From Chloroflexota bacterium (GTDB lineage: Bacteria > Chloroflexota > Limnocylindria > QHBO01), in the NCBI GenBank assembly GCA_013820865.1, contig JACDHU010000007.1, positions 1 to 20,091 on the forward strand: a stretch of DNA of 20,091 nt, in the 5' to 3' direction. The position numbers and the translations under genes are program-made. Positions 1 through 5,414 of this stretch are shown here, piece by piece (the stretch's first letter is position 1; every line of letters begins with the position of its first letter). The notes beneath the pieces were generated by a model that did no database searches, was not told the DNA's origin, and worked only from the letters and a program-made list of their open reading frames with translations.

Positions 1-193
1 GCGTGGGCGTCGGCTCCCCCGCTCGAGCATGATGCCGACCGCGAGCACGATCATGACGGCAATGAGTTCCATACGCCCCTACCATGCAGCCGGCATGCCA
101 CCACTCGCCCGAGATACGACGAAGGCATACAGTCATTCGCGGTGCGCCTGTGCCGATCCTGCGCCACCGAGCTGCAACGCGTCCGGGCGGCCG

Positions 194-511
194 TCAGCCG
201 TGCCCCATGATTCGGATGTCGATCACGACGTAACGCCCACTGAGCGGGATCGACTGCTCGGGACCCGTCGGCCGAGCCGGGCTGGCACGCGTAGCACAGG
301 AAGCCGTCGGTATCGGCCTTGGTGTCGCGCCCCCGCTTGCGTCCACTGAAGAGCCGAGAACCTGCGGCGGTGTTGCGTCCACATGACAGACAGGGCTGCT
401 GCACGTCACTTCCCTCCTGCCCAAAGTCTACGCCCGAATCGTGGCCGCCGATGCCGCTCATGGCTGCTAGCAGCAGGACTACGAAGCCGCCCCCCAACGC
501 AACGACGAAGG
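194..511 (-). pseudogene. Putative frameshifted small membrane / zinc-ribbon protein
   Basis: No named family recognised. Read on the minus strand leftward from the tRNA fragment, the frame gives a hydrophobic stretch (FVVALGGGFVVLLLAAM, about 489-440) that could span the membrane. It continues with two CxxC pairs, CLSC (about 389-378) and CYAC (about 296-285), about 27 residues apart, which look like a zinc ribbon. After CYAC that frame turns into Arg-rich noise, while the +1 frame gives a protein-like ending (GPEQSIPLSGRYVVIDI) with a TGA at 194-196. The simplest reading is one small protein of about 100 residues with a one-base frameshift between about 284 and 260, from decay or sequence error. 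No good start codon precedes the hydrophobic segment, so the 5' end may have been lost where the tRNA fragment joins. It may also be non-coding. Confidence 0.35.
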
Positions 512-556
512 TTGCGGACCTAAAGGTCGGAGGTTCGAGTCCTCTCGGGCACGCCA
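512..556 (+). pseudogene. 3' half of a tRNA gene (positions 32-76), putative attachment-site scar
   Basis: Forty-five bases match the 3' half of a standard tRNA exactly in length: anticodon loop 512-518, anticodon-stem 3' strand 519-523, five-base variable loop 524-528, T stem 529-533 and 541-545 (GGAGG/CCTCT, one G-U pair), T loop TTCGAGT 534-540, acceptor 3' strand CGGGCAC 546-552, discriminator G553 and encoded CCA 554-556. The matching 5' acceptor strand (GTGCCCG) and a D arm are absent upstream, and only 3 bp of anticodon stem could form with 509-511. If the loop is placed correctly the anticodon would be GCG (Arg), but that is uncertain. A truncation exactly at the anticodon loop is typical of the distal att site left by tyrosine-recombinase integration into a tRNA gene. 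Confidence 0.8.
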
Positions 557-942
557 ACTCCTACACACGAAAGAGCCCGCCGACGTCTACTCGTCGCGTA
601 CCTCCGCGGTGCCGTCGAGGTGGATGACGACTCCCAAGTCTGAACCAACCAAGGGTGATCCAGCGCACGCCCAGTCGTGGGGACAGATTCCGAAGTTCGT
701 CCGCGACGAGATTCGGCAGTTCGCCCATCCGGGGATCGCCTGCAACGGCCACAGTGGGTTCCTCGCGGGCGGCGGCGGCGAATGAACGAAGGCCGGCCGT
801 GCGCCGCCTTGCCCAACGCCAGTAAGCCGCCAGTAATCGCCGATTGCTAGGATCGGTCCTGGAGCCGCCGGGAAGCCTCGCCATCCCCGCCCGACTGGTC
901 GCGACGGTCGGATCGGTGCGTGAGGATACCGGCGGCTTCCGT
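557..942. other. Gene-poor stretch right of the tRNA fragment
   Basis: No recognisable gene lies between the tRNA fragment and the ATG of the next plus-strand gene. The only protein-like reading frame is a 53-codon plus-strand ORF (624-785, listed separately). Minus-strand frames here give short plausible stretches (GELPNLVADELRNLSPRLG around 712-655) but no complete gene, so this may be decayed coding DNA. No integrase remnant or second copy of the tRNA 3' end was seen. Confidence 0.5.
624..785 (+). CDS. Possible small hypothetical protein (53 aa)
   Basis: An ATG-to-TGA frame encodes a 53-residue hydrophilic peptide beginning MTTPKSEPTKGDPAHAQSWG. Its middle (GQIPKFVRDEIRQFAHPG) could form an amphipathic helix, and it ends in a run of glycines. 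About three quarters of third codon positions are G or C, which fits a coding frame in this genome but is not decisive. GAGG ends three bases before the ATG, which is close for a ribosome binding site. There is no membrane segment, cysteine pair or recognised motif. An antisense frame over the same bases is about as protein-like, so the strand is uncertain. Confidence 0.2.
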   Translation: MTTPKSEPTKGDPAHAQSWGQIPKFVRDEIRQFAHPGIACNGHSGFLAGGGGE

Positions 943-1782
943 ATGCTTGCCGTCGTGGCCGACTACTTCCCCGAACCGCTCGAGCGCGACGACACGTGGG
1001 GCGAGGACGAAGAAAATCCGACTGAGTGGCTTCGACGCTCGACCTTGCCACGTGCCAAGTCGGTCCGAAGGGCGTTGAACGAGAACCTCCGCCACTTCGA
1101 GGACACCCACGCTGCCAGCCTCGCAAAGAAGCTGCGCCACGACTGGAAGTCCTATTACTTCGAACTTCTCGTCGGCCGCTTTCTTCAGGTTTTGGGCGGG
1201 GAGGTCGAGCACGAGCCGCGCGGGTCCAACGAAAAACGGATCGACTACCGTGCAACTCTTCCCGATGGCGTCGTCTGCGTCGAGGCCGTATCGAAACGCA
1301 TGAATCTCCACGCCATCTCTGGAAGAGCCTACGTGAGCAACGCTGAACAGCGAATCCGTCAGGCGATGCGCGACCCTAGCAAACGAGCCCAGGCTCGTGG
1401 TGCTTCAGCGCCGTCGATTCTCGCGATCGACGGTGGAGTCTTTGGAGCGGACCTAGACCAGTTCGACGTCGCCTTGCTGGGTAGCACGGTTCAGCACACT
1501 GGTTTCCAGCGCGAGACCGTCGGATTCGGCTTCGACGCGGCGGGCGAGATGGCCATCGACCCTACCAACCCATGGATCGGCGTCCTCGCTTTCATCGCCC
1601 CCGGGGTGTTCGGAGCGACCGACCCGGTGTTGTACCTATCGCCACACTACCGAGGGCATGTGCCAATGGCGTTTTTTCGACTCGAACGACGGATGCTGAC
1701 GATTGAGCAGTTCCGACAACCTGCGGCGCAGCTCATGGACGCCATCCGGTTTGCAGAGCCACTCCAAGACGAATCATCCTGA
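943..1782 (+). CDS. Hypothetical protein with degenerate PD-(D/E)XK nuclease-like fold
   Basis: A 279-residue protein from the ATG at 943. The frame stays open upstream to a TTG at 844 (312 residues), with a GTG at 916; none has a good Shine-Dalgarno sequence, so the start is unsure. The core resembles the PD-(D/E)XK layout: a helix with an acidic residue (YYFELLVGRFLQVLGGEVE, Glu74), then KRIDY (Asp101), then a strand and GVVCVEAVSK (Glu114). Lys would be expected two residues after Glu114, but Val is there and the nearest Lys is at 118, so catalysis is doubtful. Actinobacterial and chloroflexotal hypothetical proteins with a similar pattern are, to my recollection, widespread and uncharacterised. 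No partner gene such as a methyltransferase is adjacent. It converges on groL and is the only convincing plus-strand gene. Confidence 0.7.
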   Translation: MLAVVADYFPEPLERDDTWGEDEENPTEWLRRSTLPRAKSVRRALNENLRHFEDTHAASLAKKLRHDWKSYYFELLVGRFLQVLGGEVEHEPRGSNEKRIDYRATLPDGVVCVEAVSKRMNLHAISGRAYVSNAEQRIRQAMRDPSKRAQARGASAPSILAIDGGVFGADLDQFDVALLGSTVQHTGFQRETVGFGFDAAGEMAIDPTNPWIGVLAFIAPGVFGATDPVLYLSPHYRGHVPMAFFRLERRMLTIEQFRQPAAQLMDAIRFAEPLQDESS

Positions 1783-1849
1783 GGTTGCGGCGCACAGCGG
1801 GCGCGTGGCGCTCGCCAGTACGGCCACCGGTAGCAATCCTGGCAGCATA

Positions 1850-1882
1850 AGAGGCGGGCCCCACGGATGGGAACCCGCCTCT
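1850..1882. terminator. Hairpin between convergent genes (probable bidirectional terminator)
   Basis: A perfect 9-bp stem, AGAGGCGGG (1850-1858) with CCCGCCTCT (1874-1882), encloses a 15-base loop. It lies between the stop of the plus-strand hypothetical gene (1782) and the stop of groL (1943). Neither side has a long T tract, so on sequence alone it is a weak intrinsic terminator, though its placement is right for ending both transcripts. Confidence 0.6.
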
Positions 1883-1942
1883 CGACGTTGTCTCGCGCTC
1901 AGTCCCACCGGTGGCGTACACCGGCAGACGCTATCGGACCCC

Positions 1943-3574
1943 CTAGAAGTCCATCCCGCCACCAGGTGGCATCCCACCACCCGGCATTGATCGCTCCTTC
2001 TCCGGGAGATCAGTGATGATCGTCTCGGTCGTGAGGAGCAGGCCGGCGATGGATGCGGCGTTCTCGAGCGCCGATCGGGTCACCTTGGCCGGGTCGATGA
2101 CCCCCGTCGCAAACAGGTCGCCGTACTCGCCCTTGGCAGCGTCGTAGCCGCTGCCCGGCTTGAGCTTGCGAACCGCCTCGACGACGACCGAGCCTTCCTG
2201 GCCGGCGTTGATCGCGATCTGTCGGAGTGGCTCCTCCAGCGCGCGGCGCAGGATGTTGACGCCGATCAGCTCATCGCCGGTCACCTTGACCTTGTCAAGC
2301 GCCGGAAGCGAGTGGATGAGGACCGAGCCGCCGCCGGCGACCATGCCCTCCTCGACGCCCGCGCGAGCCGCCGACAGGGCGTCCTCGATACGGTGCTTCT
2401 TCTCCTTGAGCTCGACCTCGGTGGCAGCGCCGACCTTCAGGACAGCAACGCCGCCCGAAAGCTTCGCCAGACGCTCCTGGAGCTTCTCCCGATCAAAGTC
2501 ACTCGTGGTGTCCTCGATCTGGAGCTTGATCTGGCCGATGCGGGCCTTGATCGCGCTCTCGGAGCCCTTGCCCTCGATGATGGTCGTGGCGTCCTTGGTT
2601 GCCGTCACGCGACGCGCCTGCCCGAGATCCTCGAGCTGCACGCTGTCGAGCTTGCGCCCGACCTCCTCGCTGATGACGCGCGCCCCGGTCAGGGTCGCGA
2701 TGTCCTCCAGCATGGCCTTGCGACGATCACCGAAGCCGGGGGCCTTGACCGCGAGCACGTTGATCGTGCCACGCAGTTTGTTGACCACCAGCGTCGCGAG
2801 CGCCTCACCGTCCACGTCCTCGGCAAGGATCAGGAGCGGCTTGCCGGTCGAAACGGTCTTCTCGAGCGTCGGAAGAATGTCGGCGACCGCGCTGATCTTC
2901 TTGTCGGTGACGAGCACGAACGGCTGATCGAGCGTGGCCTCCATCTTCCCGCCATCGGTCGAGGTGACCATGTAGGCGGACAGGTAGCCGCGATCGAGCT
3001 GCATGCCCTCGACGTACTCGGTCTCCATTTTGAGCCCCTGGCTCTCCTCGACGGTGACCACGCCGTCCTTCCCGACCTTATCCATGACCTGGGCGATCAT
3101 CTCGCCGATCTCGGTGTCGCGGGCGCTGATCGAGGCGATGTGCGCGATGTCCTCGGTCGTCTCGACCGGCTTCGACAGGCGCTTGATCTCCTCGACGATC
3201 GCGTCGACGCCCTTGCTGAGGCCGCGCTTGAGGCCCATCGGGCTGGCGCCGGCGGTGACGTTCTTGAGGCCCTCGGTGATGATGGCCTGGGCCAGGACGA
3301 TGCTCGTCGTGGTGCCGTCACCGGCCACGTCATTCGTCTTGGTGGCGACTTCCTCGAGCAGCTGAGCACCCATGTTCTCGTACGGGTCCTCGAGCTCGAT
3401 GTCGCGTGCGATGGTCACACCGTCATTGGTGATGGTCGGTGCGCCGAATTTCTTGTCGAGGAGAGCGTATCGGCCCTTGGGGCCAAGCGTGACCTTGACG
3501 GCATCGGCCATCTTGTCGACGCCGCGCTTCAATGAGCGACGCGCCTCTTCCTCGAACAGCAGCTGCTTCGCCAC
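1943..3574 (-). CDS. groL: Chaperonin GroEL (Hsp60, Cpn60)
   Basis: A 543-residue GroEL of normal length, the large ring subunit of the ATP-driven cytosolic folding chamber that works with GroES. The N-terminus reads AKQLLFEEEARRSLKRGVDK, followed by the ATP-binding segments VTLGPKGR and NDGVTIARD and the catalytic GDGTTT region. The C-terminus ends in the usual Gly-Met-rich tail (GGGMPPGGGMDF). The start is the GTG at 3574: it gives the canonical VAKQ N-terminus and has AAGGAGG (3587-3593) 12 bases upstream. The open frame continues 15 codons further to 3619, but those residues (MPRPAADHP...) do not belong to the family. The gene lies 75 bp downstream of groS and is presumably co-transcribed under the same CIRCE/HrcA control. 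Confidence 0.98.
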   Translation of the reverse strand: MAKQLLFEEEARRSLKRGVDKMADAVKVTLGPKGRYALLDKKFGAPTITNDGVTIARDIELEDPYENMGAQLLEEVATKTNDVAGDGTTTSIVLAQAIITEGLKNVTAGASPMGLKRGLSKGVDAIVEEIKRLSKPVETTEDIAHIASISARDTEIGEMIAQVMDKVGKDGVVTVEESQGLKMETEYVEGMQLDRGYLSAYMVTSTDGGKMEATLDQPFVLVTDKKISAVADILPTLEKTVSTGKPLLILAEDVDGEALATLVVNKLRGTINVLAVKAPGFGDRRKAMLEDIATLTGARVISEEVGRKLDSVQLEDLGQARRVTATKDATTIIEGKGSESAIKARIGQIKLQIEDTTSDFDREKLQERLAKLSGGVAVLKVGAATEVELKEKKHRIEDALSAARAGVEEGMVAGGGSVLIHSLPALDKVKVTGDELIGVNILRRALEEPLRQIAINAGQEGSVVVEAVRKLKPGSGYDAAKGEYGDLFATGVIDPAKVTRSALENAASIAGLLLTTETIITDLPEKERSMPGGGMPPGGGMDF

Positions 3575-3649
3575 GGTTCTCGTAATCCTCCTTGGGTGAT
3601 CCGCCGCGGGTCGCGGCAAATCGGGTTGAAACTCGAATGAGCGGGTCCG

Positions 3650-3964
3650 CTATTCGATGACGGCCAGGATGTCCTTCTGGGACAGGATCAGCAGATCCTC
3701 GTCTTCGAACTTGAACTCGGTGCCGGCGTACTTCTGGAAGAGGACCTTCTGGCCCTTGCTGAGCTCCATCGACTCTCGCGATCCATCATCGAGGGTACGG
3801 CCGGGGCCGACAGACAGGACGGTGCCCTCCTGTGGGCGCTCCTTGGCAGTATCCGGGAGGACGATGCCGCTCTTGGTCATCTCCTCGCGCGCGCTTGGCT
3901 TGACCACGAGGCGATCCCCGAGGGGCTTGAGCCCGGTGGCCGTGCCGCTGACCTTCTTGGCCAT
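3650..3964 (-). CDS. groS: Co-chaperonin GroES (Hsp10, Cpn10)
   Basis: A 104-residue GroES, the heptameric lid of the GroEL chamber. The family core is intact: LKPLGDRLVVKP, a mobile loop with SGIVLPDTAKERPQEGTVLSVGPG, then KVLFQKYAGTEF and the ending DILAVIE. A short N-terminal extension (MAKKVSGTATG) makes it slightly longer than the usual 95-98 residues. The ATG has AGGAGG (3977-3982) 12 bases upstream, the same long spacing seen at groL. It is the first gene of the groS-groL operon, behind two CIRCE operators and a sigma-70-like promoter about 110-150 bp upstream. Confidence 0.97.
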   Translation of the reverse strand: MAKKVSGTATGLKPLGDRLVVKPSAREEMTKSGIVLPDTAKERPQEGTVLSVGPGRTLDDGSRESMELSKGQKVLFQKYAGTEFKFEDEDLLILSQKDILAVIE

Positions 3965-4058
3965 GTGTACGTAGTGCCTCCTAGCATGGGAAACCGATGC
4001 GACGGTGTTGAATCACTCAGCGTTGGGAGGCCAGCATGGGCCGCTGTCGAACCCTTGA

Positions 4059-4085
4059 CTGGCACTCAACCGTTGAGAGTGCTAA
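4059..4085 (-). promoter_or_regulatory. CIRCE operator, promoter-distal copy (HrcA site)
   Basis: The consensus is TTAGCACTC-N9-GAGTGCTAA. Here the left arm CTGGCACTC (4059-4067) matches 7 of 9, the spacer is exactly nine bases (4068-4076), and the right arm GAGTGCTAA (4077-4085) is perfect. It lies just downstream of the predicted -10 of the groES promoter, where bound HrcA would block transcription. The CIRCE-HrcA link is established knowledge; hrcA itself is not in the window. Confidence 0.92.
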
Positions 4086-4089
4086 GTGA

Positions 4090-4119
4090 AAGGTAGCACT
4101 CTCGGAGCGCGAGTGTCAA
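4090..4119 (-). promoter_or_regulatory. groES-groEL promoter (sigma-70 type)
   Basis: On the minus strand a perfect -35 TTGACA (4119-4114) is followed after 18 bases by TACCTT (4095-4090), preceded by TG one base upstream, an extended -10. The -10 itself is weak (3 of 6). The promoter is embedded in the second CIRCE and followed by the first, and gives a leader of roughly 115-120 bases before the groS ATG. Confidence 0.6.
4093..4119 (-). promoter_or_regulatory. Second CIRCE operator, overlapping the groES promoter
   Basis: GTAGCACTC (4093-4101, 8 of 9 to consensus), a nine-base spacer, and GAGTGTCAA (4111-4119, 7 of 9). Its right arm contains the complement of the predicted -35 (TTGACA) and its left arm overlaps the -10. 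Seven bases separate it from the first CIRCE; centre-to-centre distance is 34 bp. The deviations from consensus in the right arm are just those that create a perfect -35. Confidence 0.82.
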
Positions 4120-4132
4120 ACAAATTCGCATG

Positions 4133-4171
4133 AAAAAGCGGCGCTCCGGCCCGGAGGCCGAGACGCCGCTT
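4133..4171 (-). terminator. Intrinsic terminator of the small membrane-protein gene
   Basis: On the minus strand AAGCGGCG (4171-4164) pairs perfectly with CGCCGCTT (4143-4136), with a further small GC-rich hairpin inside, and is followed by a run of T (complement of A4133-4137). It is a textbook rho-independent terminator 25 bp past the stop at 4196 and just upstream of the groES -35, insulating the heat-shock operon from read-through. Confidence 0.88.
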
Positions 4172-4195
4172 CCCGCAGAAGTTGCGAGTGATCGA

Positions 4196-4498
4196 TCAGG
4201 CGCGATCGACGAGGACCCACCCGCTGGGGGCCGCACCGGCATCGGTCGGATCAACCATGTCCGCATCGGTCGGATCGACTGCACCGCCGTCGTCAGTCGC
4301 ACCGTTGCCGGGATCGGTTCCGCCGTTGCCGGGATCGGTTCCGCCGTTGCCGGGGTTCAGCACCAGGAAGTAGACAAGCGCGGCAATGACGATGATCGCA
4401 ACGATGATGCCGAGGATGAAACCGGCGCCGCTGCTGCCCGTCGGCTCACCTGACACGCCGCCGCCGTCGTTGGGGGTGTTGACGTTGACCTGGCCCAT
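4196..4498 (-). CDS. Small single-pass membrane protein with Gly/Asp-rich repeats
   Basis: A 100-residue protein of unknown function. Residues 1-25 are polar and Gly-rich (MGQVNVNTPNDGGGVSGEP). One hydrophobic helix follows (FILGIIVAIIVIAALVYFLV, about 28-47). The tail is made of short repeats, PGNGGTD in about 2.7 copies and VDPTDA in two copies, ending SGWVLVDRA. There is no signal cleavage site or lipobox. The ATG is well supported by AGGAGGG (4508-4514) nine bases upstream. It has its own terminator and 109 bp separate it from tatD upstream, so it is probably monocistronic or the end of that operon. The repeats at DNA level suggest copy-number variability. I do not recognise a characterised homologue. 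Confidence 0.75.
   Translation of the reverse strand: MGQVNVNTPNDGGGVSGEPTGSSGAGFILGIIVAIIVIAALVYFLVLNPGNGGTDPGNGGTDPGNGATDDGGAVDPTDADMVDPTDAGAAPSGWVLVDRA
4303..4355 (-). repeat. 21-bp tandem repeat inside the small membrane-protein gene
   Basis: A 21-bp unit begins at 4303 and at 4324, identical in both copies, with a partial third copy from 4345. It encodes the PGNGGTD heptapeptide. A 14-bp direct repeat 24 bp apart (about 4239 and 4263) encodes the neighbouring VDPTDA repeats. Both are in frame. Confidence 0.85.
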
Positions 4499-4607
4499 GC
4501 GCTGGGACCCTCCTGTTTTCGATACGAGTCACGGGTGGCAACTGCCACGCCGCCGCCGATGATGAGCAACCGGCATGCCAACTTCCGCCCACTCCTCGAG
4601 CGAGCGC

Positions 4608-5414
4608 TCATTCGGGTCCAACCAATGCGTCATACGTACGGCGGATCGGGCCGATGAGCGTCAGAGGATCGGTCCCGCGCAGGCGCGCCAGCTCGGTCAC
4701 CACGCGCAGCGTCGTGGTCGGCTCGTTTCGACGCTCTCGGTCCGGGCCGAGGTAGGGCGCGTCCGTCTCGACCAGGTACCGGCCATCCGGGACCTGTGGC
4801 GCGGCGTCGCGAGGGCCCGCGGCGCTCCGGAAGGCCAGCGGCAGCGCGAAGCTGACGACGAAACCCGCGTCCGTGAGGCTGCGCGCCATGGCTGCGTCGC
4901 CGGAGAAAGCGTGGAGCACGCCCCGCGCGATCGTGCCGTCGCGCCCATTCCAACCCAGCAACGCGGCGGATACCTCCGCGTGCGCATCACGATCGTGGAC
5001 GAGCACCGCCAGTCCATGCTCCGCGGCCAGGGCGAGCTGGCGGGCGAATGCCTCACGTTGCACCTCCGGCGGCGAGAGATTGCGAAACAGATCGATCCCG
5101 ATCTCACCGATGGCCCGGTTCAGCGGCTCGCCAGCAAGTAACGCCAGCCGGTCCCAACTCTCGTCGTCCATCTCGTGGGCGTGATGCGGGTGGATGCCGA
5201 CCGCGGCATGCACCACAGGCGCATAGCGCTCCGCCAGCTTCAGCGCGGCCTCGGAGGAGGCCAGGTCCCAACCCGGGACGAGAATCCGTTCGATCCCGCT
5301 GGCCACGGCCCGGTCAATGACGGCATCGCGGTCCTCGTCGAACCGCTCGTGCTGGAGGTGGGCATGCGAGTCAACCAGCCCCGCAAGGTGCTCGGGCGTC
5401 CGGCGACGGCTCAG
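4608..5414 (-). CDS. tatD: TatD-family metal-dependent DNase/hydrolase
   Basis: A 268-residue amidohydrolase-fold nuclease; the family acts as Mg-dependent 3'-5' exonucleases or repair/turnover DNases in the cytosol. Expected metal ligands are present: SHAH (His17, His19), GEIGID (Glu104), VHDRDAH (His140), LHAFSG (His168) and VETDAPYL (Asp218). The frame is open to 5690, but the extra N-terminal residues are Arg/Pro-rich noise antisense-like to nothing in the family and overlap metG. No ATG, GTG or TTG lies in frame between the metG end and the conserved HxH. A CTG at 5414 does, with AGGAGG seven bases upstream and a CTGA overlap with the metG stop, so I take CTG as the start. It is translationally coupled to metG. 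Confidence 0.9.
   Translation of the reverse strand: MSRRRTPEHLAGLVDSHAHLQHERFDEDRDAVIDRAVASGIERILVPGWDLASSEAALKLAERYAPVVHAAVGIHPHHAHEMDDESWDRLALLAGEPLNRAIGEIGIDLFRNLSPPEVQREAFARQLALAAEHGLAVLVHDRDAHAEVSAALLGWNGRDGTIARGVLHAFSGDAAMARSLTDAGFVVSFALPLAFRSAAGPRDAAPQVPDGRYLVETDAPYLGPDRERRNEPTTTLRVVTELARLRGTDPLTLIGPIRRTYDALVGPE

Noticed and set aside
512..557. Protein N-termini reading CPRGLEPPTF and GVPERTRTSDL on the minus strand
   Set aside because: These are antisense translations of a tRNA 3' end, a well-known source of spurious proteins. They support the tRNA fragment, not a gene start.
2312..3535. 407-codon plus-strand open frame opposite groL
   Set aside because: Antisense shadow of a strongly conserved gene in GC-rich DNA; repetitive Asp/Leu/His/Arg composition and no motif.
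4303..4355. Tandem repeats as a CRISPR-like array
   Set aside because: Units are contiguous without spacers and encode an in-frame heptapeptide.
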